Below, one piece after another: positions 42,401-49,679 of a DNA stretch of 64,000 bases (its first letter is position 1; each line of letters opens with the position of its first letter). Under the pieces are notes generated by a model. That model searched no databases and was not told where the DNA came from. It saw only the letters and a program-made list of their open reading frames with translations. Source of the stretch: Flavobacterium amniphilum (lineage in GTDB: Bacteria > Bacteroidota > Bacteroidia > Flavobacteriales > Flavobacteriaceae); the NCBI RefSeq assembly GCF_023634845.1, contig NZ_JAMLJL010000011.1:1-64000 (forward strand), given 5' to 3'. Position numbers and translations under genes: made by a program.

Positions 42401-43299
42401 CAATTCTGGGAAGCCAGACCGGAATGACCGTATTGTACTTTGATCAGAATAATAATCCGTTGCCAAGTCCGCTACCTAATCCATTTGTCACAGCAACACA
42501 AAATGTAAGGGTGGAAGTAATCAATCCGGCCAATACCAGTTGCAAAGCAGTTTATACGATTCCGTTTGTGGTGCATCCAGTACCGAAAATAAACTTGTCC
42601 GGTAATGAAATTGTCTGTAATGCATTAACGATTATCAAAACGTTGGATGCGGGAATTGTTGACGGTACTTCTCCGGCTGATTATACTTATGTGTGGTCAA
42701 AGGATGGTGTTGTAATCCCGAATGAGACCAATTATACCCTGAATGTAAACCAGGAAGGAACTTATACTGTTGAAGTGACCAATGTACAGGGCTGTTCGAG
42801 AATACGTACTATTAGTGTTGTTGCTTCGGATTTAGCCACTATTACCCATGTCGAGGTGAAAGATCTCTCCAATAACAATACGGTTGTTGTGGAAGTTTCT
42901 GGAAACGGAGATTATGTATACAGTTTAAATAATATCGATTTTCAATCGTCGAATACTTTTGATTATGTACCGGCCGGAGTTTATACACTTTATGTTCAGG
43001 ATTTGAACGGATGTGGTACTGCCAGTATGGAAATAAGTGTGTTGGGTATCCCGAATTACTTTACCCCTAACGGTGATGGTTACCATGATTATTGGAACAT
43101 GGAAGGGATTGGTCAGCGAACCAGTGCGAAGATCATGATCTTTGACCGTTTCGGGAAACTGATTAAGCAAATTAGTCTGCAAAGTCAGGGTTGGGACGGT
43201 ACTTATGCGGGTAATCCGTTACCTTCGGCCGATTACTGGTATACTGTTGAATTAGCTGACGGGCGTATTCTGAAGGGACATTTTGCTATGAAGCGGTAA
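39484..43299 (+). CDS. Large surface adhesin with PKD domain and T9SS type B sorting domain
   Basis: 1271 residues starting MKLKLFLFLFFCVTVMYSQ, a signal peptide. The N-terminal ~370 residues look like a beta-propeller (NIWYFGNKAGLDF, LFYSNGVNVWNKNHQ, VSPDGSKLIACHY, LGPDNKIYVALI). A PKD domain follows (ATWDFGDGSPPQNN, SGNYTVSVTVTT). After it come about seven repeats of ~95 residues, each opening with a C-D-D-x-x-D-G-x-x-x-F-D/N-L pattern and repeating FDQNNNPLPxPLPNPF in two near-identical copies. The last ~85 residues are the CHU_C/T9SS type B domain (PNYFTPNGDGYHDYWNM, IFDRFGKLIKQI, GWDGTYAGNPLPSADYWYTVEL). It should be exported by the gliding/T9SS machinery and attach to the surface or be released. 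It may be an adhesin related in style to SprB-class proteins. Confidence 0.87.
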   Translation: MKLKLFLFLFFCVTVMYSQGETNIWYFGNKAGLDFNSGIPVALTNSQMDTHEGCAVLSNSAGQMLFYSNGVNVWNKNHQIMLNGSGLLGNESSTQACVIVPKPGSASLYYIFTTDDEANSDGFKYSVVDMTLDGGLGAVTNEKNVDIYTPTTEKLTVVKHSNNIDYWIITHGWNNNRFYSYLLKSTGLEVAPVITDLGIVTPRPLLGSGADAVGAMKVSPDGSKLIACHYITETAELFDFNKTTGVLSNHQILSSWEREVYSAEFSVDNKVLYISRNGKIVQYDLTANPISSSAFVLNQNDHSSHALSMQLGPDNKIYVALISSNKIAVINQPGVLGSGCDFQNSSIDLGGRICRSGLPTFVQSFFVEDDFRFVNACVGENTEFNLNMSLPILSATWDFGDGSPPQNNVIGSHIYSVSGNYTVSVTVTTAGGTIVKARTINISAVPTATQPADVFVCDTDNNGLHTFDLTSRNTTILNGQNASQYLIRYFANATDYANNVAIATPNAYPNTTAYQQQTIIAEVYNKDNSDCKTATSFGIDVFDMPRPSTVIAPLTICDNTSFGTDTDGRVRFDLTQRAAAILNGQPASQFGITYYTDAGMTNVIATPNNYVNSTAQETVYVKVSNTDNPNCFATTSFTVEVFSLPTVVPVVSLKQCDDNTDGFSAFNLIQANALVSANYQNETFRYFETAADAQNNINPIANYTAYVNQIVSNDVVYVRVSNASGCFRVAQLNLNVSTTQIPMNFSRSFTVCDDAVQGSNADGISAFDFSSVTGQMQSVFPAGQQLIITYYRNLNDALAEQNAITDTANYRNIGYPNTQNIYIRVDSAVNNDCLGLGQHITLNVERIPVVQPQVLQTCDDDQDGLFGFDTSQLQNNLLNGLTNVTVAYFDQNNNPLPGPLPNPFTTATQTIRAVVTNNTTTACDYSTTIRFIVDDLPEAFPVAASLTTVCDDEANPLSQDGRYGFDTSSFQSTILGSQTGMTVLYFDQNNNPLPSPLPNPFVTATQNVRVEVINPANTSCKAVYTIPFVVHPVPKINLSGNEIVCNALTIIKTLDAGIVDGTSPADYTYVWSKDGVVIPNETNYTLNVNQEGTYTVEVTNVQGCSRIRTISVVASDLATITHVEVKDLSNNNTVVVEVSGNGDYVYSLNNIDFQSSNTFDYVPAGVYTLYVQDLNGCGTASMEISVLGIPNYFTPNGDGYHDYWNMEGIGQRTSAKIMIFDRFGKLIKQISLQSQGWDGTYAGNPLPSADYWYTVELADGRILKGHFAMKR

Positions 43300-43401
43300 C
43301 TGCTTTTTTTGGTTTGTAAGTGTGGTTTTTTGGAATCCCAAATTCCGGCTGAAAGCTTTGGGTTTTGCATATACGCCTCGGATAAGATAGTTGGTCGGAG
43401 G

Positions 43402-43433
43402 TTTGTTTTTAGGGTTTGTAAAATGTAATTTCG
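43402..43433 (+). promoter_or_regulatory. Probable promoter of the WKNG-repeat lipoprotein gene
   Basis: TTTG (43402-43405), a 20-base spacer and TAATTTCG (43426-43433), one mismatch to TAnnTTTG. Transcription would start about 65 bases before the ATG at 43508. Confidence 0.45.
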
Positions 43434-43507
43434 CGGTCTGTAAAGTCACGCCAATTCTATGCTAGAGGCGATCGGCTCCCAGTGTCGCTTCTTTAATTTT
43501 AAATTAT

Positions 43508-44492
43508 ATGAGTATGAAACAAATACTAGTCATTTTAAGTGCATTTTTACTGTTGAATTCTTGCAGTAATGATTCTGACGGTGCTATTGGGGATAAGCAG
43601 CGGACTGTATATGTTGTGGGCCAGGGCCGGATCGAGCCCGAAAGTAATTACAGGGCGATGCTATGGCGCAACGGAGAACCACAATTTCTTTCTCCAGCTG
43701 ATTGTTATGGACATGCTTCCAGAATTGCAGTGGATAACGAAGATGTGCATGTTGTTGGATTTTTGCAGTATAATGGAGGTGTCAAAAAAGCAACTTATTG
43801 GAAAAACGGAACCGTACAGACGCTGGAAATTGATGATTCTTCTGATAGCTTGGCAATGTCAATCTGTATTTATGATAACGATGTTTATATTTCCGGGTAT
43901 AATAACGGGCATAGTTGTTATTGGAAAAATGGGGTTTTTGCATGAGATCGATAATTTAAACGGAGGCAATGCCTATGATATGACTGTGAACAGTTATGGT
44001 ATTTTTATGGCTATTGTTGACGGGGGACAGGTAAAATTATGGAAAAACGGAGTGGTTACTGATGTGTATGGCAGTGTGGGTGTGTTTGACAGATTCGAGG
44101 ATTTTTATGTGGACAATAATGATGTGTATTTTTTAGTGAATGAGGAGAAGAGTGTCTTGTCAAGTAAAGTTAAATATTGGAAAAACGGTGTGACACATTA
44201 TTTGTCCAGTGGTCAAAATGTATATTCGGATTCTATTTTCGTTTTTAACGGAGATGTTTATGTAGAAGGTCTTAGAGATGGAAAACCTGTTTACTGGGTA
44301 AATGGAAAGCTAAAAACCATAAGTACGGAAAAACGGAATGAGTATGTGTACGGGATGACGGTATTTAAAGGTGATGTTTATTGTGCCGGAATTAGAGATG
44401 GATATTTTAAATTGTGGAAAAACGGCAATACGATGAATGTGCCGAAGACCGGTGTTTACTGTACTCCTAATGATATTGTTGTTGTTGAATAG
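43508..44492 (+). pseudogene. Lipoprotein gene with seven WKNG repeats, broken by a frameshift
   Basis: The first frame (43508-43945) starts with MSMKQILVILSAFLLLNSC, a lipoprotein signal, and runs into a stop 10 codons after the third repeat. A second frame takes over at about 43930 and continues to 44492. Reading both gives about 327 residues with seven copies of (L/Y)W(K/R/V)NG followed by four to six residues: LWRNGEPQFL, YWKNGTVQTL, YWKNG at the shift, LWKNGVVTDV, YWKNGVTHYL, YWVNGKLKTI and LWKNGNTMNV. Seven repeats of ~42 residues suggest a seven-bladed beta-propeller. Removing one G from GGGG at 43931-43934 restores one frame. It may be a real mutation, phase variation or a sequencing error. 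Confidence 0.75.
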
Positions 44493-44565
44493 CACAAGTC
44501 ATCTAACATGGAAATTGTGTAATAATTCAGAGAAATTATATAACGCTTCGCTGTTATGCTGTTTG

Positions 44566-44682
44566 TATCTTTACAGTAGATAAATTTAGTTAAGAATATA
44601 AAGAGAAATAATTGACGATTGAGAAATTGCTTGTCAGTTATGTTGAAGAGGCGGCTTTACTAAAGGACGCCTCTTCTTTTTT
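44566..44682 (+). ncRNA. Possible small RNA between a promoter-like element and a terminator
   Basis: TATCTTTA at 44566-44573 is close to the -7 consensus and is followed by about 65 bases with no convincing ORF and then a strong terminator: GAAGAGGCG (44645-44653) pairs with CGCCTCTTC (44668-44676), a 14-base loop and T6. It could be a ~100-base RNA, or merely the terminator of the frameshifted gene 150 bases upstream. Confidence 0.3.
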
Positions 44683-44711
44683 GATGATCCCTTATCGGGG
44701 CTGGGGGTTAT

Positions 44712-44741
44712 AAAAAAAGCACTGCAATTGCAGTGCTTTTT
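44712..44741. terminator. Bidirectional terminator of rpoN
   Basis: A perfect palindrome, AAAAAAGCACTGCAA and its complement (centre at 44726/44727), with A-run and T-run on the two sides. On the minus strand it follows the rpoN stop at 44744. Confidence 0.9.
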
Positions 44742-44743
44742 TA

Positions 44744-46210
44744 TTATATTCTTTTCCGCATCCGTGCCACCGGAATGTCCAGTAGTTCGCGGTATTTGGC
44801 TATGGTTCTTCTTGCAATAGGGTAGCCCCGTTCTTTCAGCATATCGGCTAACTGATCATCCGGAAGCGGTTTGCTTTTGTCTTCTTCTGCGATTACCTGC
44901 TCCAGGATCTTTTTGATTTCGATGGTAGAAACTTCTTCTCCCTGATCGTTTACCATGGCTTCGCTGAAAAAGTCTTTCAATAACTTAGTTCCGTAAGGTG
45001 TGTCCACATATTTACTGTTGGCCACACGTGAAACAGTTGAAATGTCCAAACCGATCATGTCTGCAATATCTTTCAGGATCATTGGTTTCAGCTTTGTTTC
45101 GTCGCCGTCAAGGAAGTATTCCTGCTGGAAGTGCATGATGGCATTCATGGTGACAAATAAGGTCTCCTGACGCTGTTTAATGGCGTCGATGAACCATTTT
45201 GCTGAATCCAGTTTCTGCTTAATGAACTGAACGGCATCACGCTGGGCGTTTGATTTGTCTTTAGAATCCTTGTAGGTCTTCATCATGTCCTGATAATCTT
45301 TGGATACGTGAAGTTCGGGAGCATTTCGTCCGTTAAGGGTTAGTTCCAGTTCATCATCCACAATACGGATGGCAAAGTCAGGGACAACGTGTTCGGTTAT
45401 CTTTGAGCTTCCGTCAAAAGCACCGCCCGGTTTCGGGTTTAGTTTTTCGATTTCGTCAATGGCTTTCTTCAGTTGGTCTTTGGTAACCGAAAACTTCTGT
45501 AATAGCTTCTCGTAATGCTTTTTGGTAAAGGCATCAAATTGGTCTTCGATGACTTTTATGGCCAATTCTACCGAATCAGTAGGGGTTTTATGTTTCAGCT
45601 GCAATAGTAAACATTCCTGCAGGTCACGGGCGCCTACACCCGAAGGTTCAAGTTCATGGATGATACACAATATCTTTTCGACGGTTTTTTCGTCAGTGTA
45701 AATACCCTGAGTAAAAGCCATATCGTCAACAATATCCTGGATGCTGCGGCGGATGTAGCCCATGTCATCGATACTTCCGACTAAAAACTCGGCAATATCC
45801 CGCTGTTCATCAGAAAGGATAAAAGTATTCAACTGATTGATCAGGTCCTGGTGAAAGCTGACCGCTGCTGCAAAAGGCGTGTCGCGGTCATCGTCATCGT
45901 CACTGTAGTTGTTGACCTGTGTTTTGTAGTCAGGGGTTTCGTCGTTGCTTAAATATTCGTCGATGTTGATTTCATTGGCATCAATGCTTTCGCTGTCATT
46001 ATAGTCATCGTATTCATCGTTGTCGAATTCATCTTTCTCAAACTTATCTTCACTATCTATATCACCGCCTTCAAGTGCCGGGTTTTCGTTCATCTCTTCC
46101 ATAAGGCGTTGTTCAAAAGCCTGTGTTGGCAATTGAATAAGCTTCATCAACTGGATTTGCTGAGGCGAAAGTTTCTGTGATAATTTAAATTGTAAATTCT
46201 GTTTAAGCAT
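44744..46210 (-). CDS. rpoN: RNA polymerase sigma-54 factor
   Basis: 488 residues, the normal length. Region I is present (LQFKLSQKLSPQQIQLMKLIQLPTQAFEQRLMEE), followed by a strongly acidic region II (about 48-110, many Asp/Glu), the core-binding domain, the HTH region (LKDIADMIGLDISTVSRVANSKYVDTPYG) and the RpoN box (ARRTIAKYRELLDIP, near residue 467). It directs RNA polymerase to -24/-12 promoters and needs an AAA+ activator; no such activator gene is in the window. It lies downstream of asnS on the same strand with a 78-base gap. Confidence 0.97.
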   Translation of the reverse strand: MLKQNLQFKLSQKLSPQQIQLMKLIQLPTQAFEQRLMEEMNENPALEGGDIDSEDKFEKDEFDNDEYDDYNDSESIDANEINIDEYLSNDETPDYKTQVNNYSDDDDDRDTPFAAAVSFHQDLINQLNTFILSDEQRDIAEFLVGSIDDMGYIRRSIQDIVDDMAFTQGIYTDEKTVEKILCIIHELEPSGVGARDLQECLLLQLKHKTPTDSVELAIKVIEDQFDAFTKKHYEKLLQKFSVTKDQLKKAIDEIEKLNPKPGGAFDGSSKITEHVVPDFAIRIVDDELELTLNGRNAPELHVSKDYQDMMKTYKDSKDKSNAQRDAVQFIKQKLDSAKWFIDAIKQRQETLFVTMNAIMHFQQEYFLDGDETKLKPMILKDIADMIGLDISTVSRVANSKYVDTPYGTKLLKDFFSEAMVNDQGEEVSTIEIKKILEQVIAEEDKSKPLPDDQLADMLKERGYPIARRTIAKYRELLDIPVARMRKRI

Positions 46211-46233
46211 TCTGTGTTATTTGTTGTTTGATG

Positions 46234-46268
46234 TTTATTGTTAATGGTTTGTTCCACTAACAATAAAC
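46234..46268. repeat. Inverted repeat in the asnS-rpoN gap
   Basis: GTTTATTGTTA (46233-46243) and TAACAATAAAC (46258-46268) form an 11-bp AT-rich stem with a 14-base loop; adjacent bases repeat the word CAATAAACTATAAAC, which is also present inverted at about 30517. It may be a member of a dispersed intergenic repeat family rather than a terminator, as no T-run follows. Confidence 0.6.
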
Positions 46269-46288
46269 TATAAACATTGAATTGTATA

Positions 46289-47734
46289 TTAAAATTCTGC
46301 GTTTTGAGGAGTTCTTGGGAAAGGAATTACGTCGCGGATGTTACCCATTCCGGTAACGAATAATACCAGACGCTCAAAACCAAGTCCGAAACCTGAGTGA
46401 ACGGCAGTTCCGAAACGGCGTGTGTCTAGGTACCACCATAATTCTTCCTCTTCAATACCTAATACTTTCATTTTTTCGATCAATACATCTAATCTTTCCT
46501 CTCTTTGTGAGCCACCAACGATTTCACCTATGCCCGGGAATAGTATGTCCATAGCACGTACGGTTTCTTTTCCAGGTTCAGTGTTGTCGTTTAAACGCAT
46601 GTAGAAAGCCTTGATTTTTGCCGGATAATCGAATAAGATTACCGGTGACTTAAAGTGTTTTTCCACTAAGAAACGTTCGTGCTCACTTTGTAGGTCGGCA
46701 CCCCATTCTTCAATAAGGTATTGGAATTTCTTCTTTTTGTTGGGTGTAGAATCCTTTAAAATATCGATAGCTTCTGTATAAGAAACACGTTTGAAATTGT
46801 TTTCCAATACGAAGTTTAATTTCTCCAATAAAGCCATTTCGCTGCGTTCAGCCTGTGGTTTTGACTTTTCTTCATCCAATAAACGTCCTTCTAAGAATTT
46901 CAAGTCATCTGCGCAGTTGTCCACTGCATATTTGATTACATATTTAATGAAATCTTCAGCTAAGTCCATGTTGTCAGCCAGGTCGTTGAAGGCAACTTCC
47001 GGTTCGATCATCCAGAATTCAGCCAAGTGGCGTGATGTGTTGGAATTTTCGGCACGGAAAGTTGGTCCGAATGTGTATACCTGACCTAATGCCATTGCGT
47101 ATGTTTCAGCTTCCAGCTGGCCTGATACGGTAAGGTTAGTCTGTTTTCCGAAGAAATCCTGTTTGAAATCTATTTTGCCGTCTTCGGTACGTGGAGTGTT
47201 ATCAAATGGTAATGCGCTCACCTGGAACATTTCTCCTGCACCTTCAGCATCAGAACCTGTGATGATAGGTGTGTTTACGTATACAAATCCTTTTTGCTGG
47301 AAATACTGGTGAACAGCAAATGACAATACCGAGCGTACCCGCATAATGGCACCAAATGCATTGGTACGTACACGAAGGTGTGCATTTTCGCGTAAGAACT
47401 CCAAAGAGTGTTTTTTAGGTTGCATAGGGAATTTTTCTGCATCAGAATCTCCTAGAATCTCCAGTTTTTTTACCTGGATTTCATATTTCTGCCCTGCACC
47501 CTGACTTTCCACTAATTCTCCCGTTACAGCAATTGCCGCTCCTGTTGTGATTCTTTTTAAAGTGGCCTCCGGCGTGTTTTCAAAATCAACCACACACTGG
47601 ATATTATGAATAGTTGATCCGTCATTCAACGCGATAAACTGATTATTTCTAAAAGTTCTTACCCATCCTTTTGCTGTTACTTCCTGTAATGTCTTCGTAC
47701 TGTTTAGTAAGTCTTTAACTTTTGTATGTCTCAT
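46289..47734 (-). CDS. asnS: Asparaginyl-tRNA synthetase
   Basis: 481 residues. An OB-fold anticodon-binding domain (about 17-110: [33 protein letters not shown]) is followed by the class IIb catalytic core with motif 2 ([22 protein letters not shown]) and motif 3 ([29 protein letters not shown]). Length and motifs match bacterial AsnRS rather than AspRS. It charges tRNA-Asn in the cytosol. The leader between its promoter (47802-47809) and start holds a strong hairpin with a CCCC loop, a possible regulatory structure. Confidence 0.97.
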   Translation of the reverse strand: MRHTKVKDLLNSTKTLQEVTAKGWVRTFRNNQFIALNDGSTIHNIQCVVDFENTPEATLKRITTGAAIAVTGELVESQGAGQKYEIQVKKLEILGDSDAEKFPMQPKKHSLEFLRENAHLRVRTNAFGAIMRVRSVLSFAVHQYFQQKGFVYVNTPIITGSDAEGAGEMFQVSALPFDNTPRTEDGKIDFKQDFFGKQTNLTVSGQLEAETYAMALGQVYTFGPTFRAENSNTSRHLAEFWMIEPEVAFNDLADNMDLAEDFIKYVIKYAVDNCADDLKFLEGRLLDEEKSKPQAERSEMALLEKLNFVLENNFKRVSYTEAIDILKDSTPNKKKKFQYLIEEWGADLQSEHERFLVEKHFKSPVILFDYPAKIKAFYMRLNDNTEPGKETVRAMDILFPGIGEIVGGSQREERLDVLIEKMKVLGIEEEELWWYLDTRRFGTAVHSGFGLGFERLVLFVTGMGNIRDVIPFPRTPQNAEF

Positions 47735-47755
47735 TTAAAATATGAATTTAAAAAA

Positions 47756-47779
47756 TTAGAATCAGGGGGCTGAATCTAA
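47756..47779 (-). promoter_or_regulatory. Leader hairpin of asnS
   Basis: TTAGAATCAG (47756-47765) and CTGAATCTAA (47770-47779) pair at 9 of 10 positions around a 4-base G loop (CCCC in the mRNA). It lies between the -7 element and the ATG, about 20 bases before the start. There is no T-run, so it is not a simple terminator; it could control translation or RNA stability. Confidence 0.5.
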
Positions 47780-47801
47780 AAAACAATTTCTTAATAATCA
47801 G

Positions 47802-47809
47802 CAAATATA
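47802..47809 (-). promoter_or_regulatory. -7 element for asnS
   Basis: The minus strand reads TATATTTG 67 bases before the start codon. No clear -33 element. Confidence 0.45.
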
Positions 47810-48018
47810 ATTGATTTGTGTGAAAAGTGAAAGATAGAATTGAAAGTGCGGATGATGTATTTTATTGCTCTTTTTTATTGCTTCTTCTAAAATGCTAAGT
47901 AGCTGAATTTTAACAACTTGTAATTTATGTATGTTTTTTTTACATGATATTCTTCATTTTACTGAATATAAGTCGGTTAATTATGAAAAAACATGAAAAA
48001 TATATAATTACTTAATTG

Positions 48019-48036
48019 ATACCTCAATTGGGGTAT
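48019..48036. promoter_or_regulatory. Operator-like palindrome
   Basis: ATACCTCAATTGGGGTAT is an imperfect inverted repeat (8 of 9 pairs). It lies about 145 bases upstream of the -7 element of the lipoprotein gene, in otherwise very AT-rich DNA, as expected of a binding site for a dimeric regulator. Which protein binds it is unknown. Confidence 0.4.
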
Positions 48037-48178
48037 TTGTTGATTATTTATTATTTTATGCAAAAATATTATGAATTTTGTTTAATTAAAACAAGAGAAA
48101 TGGTTGTGTTATTGATAATTATTCATTGATTAACATTTTTTTAACAAAAAGAAAATGAGTCGTACAGGGTTTCGATTT

Positions 48179-48186
48179 TATCTTTG
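48179..48186 (+). promoter_or_regulatory. -7 element for the lipoprotein gene
   Basis: TATCTTTG is a perfect TAnnTTTG match 25 bases before the ATG at 48212. It rules out the in-frame ATG at 48155. The -33 position lacks TTTG, consistent with activation by another factor. Confidence 0.55.
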
Positions 48187-48211
48187 CCAAAAAAAATATA
48201 AAATACTACAA

Positions 48212-48793
48212 ATGAAAAATTTAGCCCTAATTTTTAGTTCCCTGATAGTACTTTTAAGCTCTTGTACTGCCGATTCTACGGAAAACCAAAACACTGTTGA
48301 ACCTACTTTTATGTCAGGAAATATTAACAATGTTAACTACACCAACTTAAAGCCTCAAACTTATGTTGATGCAGGTTCTTTCCAGACTGTAGTTGAGAAT
48401 TACCAAGTGACTTCAACTCTTGATTATAATTATTTATTGTTGCAAGGATCTGATGTTACCTTAACTGATACTCCATTGGCTAATTCTGTTTTAATCAATA
48501 TCAGAATTCCTCAGTCAAAATGGGCAGTAGGTACTTATACTATTTATGATGAAGAAACAACAAGTATCAATGGTACGGATGTTGTTGCAAGTTTAGTTCA
48601 AATTGGTGGTGAAAAGAAAACGGAATCAGTTACAGGAACTTTAACCATTACTGAATTTGATATTGCTTCTAAAATTGTTAAAGGTACTTTTGAGTTCACT
48701 TATATGACTAACAACGGAACTGCTTTAGAAGGTCCATTCCAATTAAACAACGGAGTGTTCAAGTATAAATTAGATGCTTCATATTTCAATTAA
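48212..48793 (+). CDS. Lipoprotein of unknown function
   Basis: 193 residues. The N-terminus MKNLALIFSSLIVLLSSC is a lipoprotein signal with Cys at residue 18. The mature part is beta-rich (VLINIRIPQSKWAVGTYTIYDEE, KKTESVTGTLTITEFD, KGTFEFTYM) and looks like a single beta-sandwich or small barrel of the type found in many Bacteroidota DUF-class lipoproteins (similar in plan to DUF6252). The function is not known. It is transcribed alone, with its own promoter and a strong terminator. Confidence 0.7.
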   Translation: MKNLALIFSSLIVLLSSCTADSTENQNTVEPTFMSGNINNVNYTNLKPQTYVDAGSFQTVVENYQVTSTLDYNYLLLQGSDVTLTDTPLANSVLINIRIPQSKWAVGTYTIYDEETTSINGTDVVASLVQIGGEKKTESVTGTLTITEFDIASKIVKGTFEFTYMTNNGTALEGPFQLNNGVFKYKLDASYFN

Positions 48794-48812
48794 TATATTT
48801 ACTAAATACAGA

Positions 48813-48842
48813 AAAAGCACTGATGATCTCAGTGCTTTTTTT
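48813..48842 (+). terminator. Intrinsic terminator of the lipoprotein gene
   Basis: AAAAGCACTGA (48813-48823) pairs with TCAGTGCTTTT (48829-48839) over 5 bases, followed by more T. Confidence 0.92.
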
Positions 48843-48885
48843 TGTGTTTTAAAAAAAAGATGTACCGCTTAGTTTTGGAACAGAA

Positions 48886-48917
48886 TTTGCATATCTTTAA
48901 AATAATAATTACTTTTG
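48886..48917 (+). promoter_or_regulatory. Promoter of the 45-aa/DUF6169-like module
   Basis: TTTG (48886-48889), a 20-base spacer and TACTTTTG (48910-48917): a full consensus promoter. The ATG at 48930 is only about 6 bases beyond the predicted start of transcription, so the message is almost leaderless. Confidence 0.7.
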
Positions 48918-48929
48918 TTTCAATTAATT

Positions 48930-49067
48930 ATGAAAGCACAATCACTACATATAAAAGCACCTTCTAAAGAAGTACTTGAGTTCTTTAGAAAGCTTCGTGC
49001 TACAAAAGAAGAAAATAAAGCAAAAGCTATTGCTGATAAAGATTCTTATTTTCCTAAATCTAAATAG
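48930..49067 (+). CDS. Small 45-aa protein, first gene of a two-gene module
   Basis: 45 residues, charged and helical: MKAQSLHIKAPSKEVLEFF then RKLRATKEENKAKAIADKD. It has no signal or membrane segment. The family is not recognised. It begins right after a strong promoter and is followed, 8 bases after its stop, by a DUF6169-like gene, so the two are likely one operon. A small charged helical protein preceding a larger partner recalls antitoxin or adaptor proteins, but this is only a suggestion. Confidence 0.65.
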   Translation: MKAQSLHIKAPSKEVLEFFRKLRATKEENKAKAIADKDSYFPKSK

Positions 49068-49075
49068 CTTTTATT

Positions 49076-49543
49076 TTGAATTTAGAGAAGGAAATTCCTT
49101 TTAGAACTGAAGAAGGTTATGAATATCTTGTGCGTTTTGCTGAATTTTCATCCAATGGTATAAATTACGAGATTCCTATTGTAGATGTTTCAATAATACT
49201 AATGAGTTGTGATATTGAAAATAATTCAATGAAGACACTGAATAAATTTACTGATATAATAGATGATTATTTGCAGTGTCATAATGTTGTTCTATATTAC
49301 TATTGTGATACAGCTCCAATTAAAATGAGAGCTACTCGAAACGAAAAGTTATTACCTCAAGAATTTAGAAGTAAATTGTTTTCATCAATGTTTAATCAGA
49401 AAAAATTTGGAGAATATATTCTTAAAGAAATAAGAATAACTGATACCGAAAGAGGAGACCATTTTATTTCTTTAATATCGAATTTGAATAATGCTGATAA
49501 GATTCAACTTATTGAAAGTGACTTGCAAAATTTTAATAAATGA
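49076..49543 (+). CDS. DUF6169-like protein
   Basis: 155 residues. The start must be TTG at 49076 (or ATT at 49073): an in-frame stop lies at 49061 and there is no early ATG. The pattern IPFRTEEGYEYLVRF, DIIDDYLQCHNVVLYYYCDT, MRATRNEKLLPQEF and KLFSSMF resembles the Bacteroidota family DUF6169, which has the same order (an N-terminal sheet, then a segment ending Y-x-C-D-T and an R-N-x-L-F helix). The function is unknown. The gene is AT-rich compared with the neighbouring housekeeping genes and follows the 45-aa gene closely. Confidence 0.65.
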   Translation: MNLEKEIPFRTEEGYEYLVRFAEFSSNGINYEIPIVDVSIILMSCDIENNSMKTLNKFTDIIDDYLQCHNVVLYYYCDTAPIKMRATRNEKLLPQEFRSKLFSSMFNQKKFGEYILKEIRITDTERGDHFISLISNLNNADKIQLIESDLQNFNK

Positions 49544-49616
49544 TTTTAGAAAAGAGTATTAGCTTTAAATATGATGTTTGAATATAAGGTTTTCCTGTGT
49601 TTAAATTAATATATGT

Positions 49617-49656
49617 AAAACTAAAAAGCACTGGATTTCCAGTGCTTTTTAGTTTT
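49617..49656. terminator. Long bidirectional terminator between convergent genes
   Basis: A perfect 19-bp inverted repeat: 49617-49635 (AAAACTAAAAAGCACTGGA) and 49638-49656, 2-base centre. It serves the DUF6169-like gene on the plus strand and the RND gene on the minus strand. Confidence 0.92.
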
Positions 49657-49679
49657 ATGTAATAAACTGATATTGTTTG

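Larger units (their letters stand above)
47810..48211. other. Long AT-rich intergenic region
   Basis: No gene is visible in about 400 bases. It contains an 18-base operator-like palindrome at 48019-48036, several AT-rich tracts with runs of A and T that could be bent, and the promoter of the following lipoprotein gene (TATCTTTG at 48179-48186). Confidence 0.5.

Noticed and set aside
43300..43507. tRNA or structured RNA in the gap before the WKNG gene
   Set aside because: No cloverleaf arms or TTCRA loop can be formed; only a promoter is visible.
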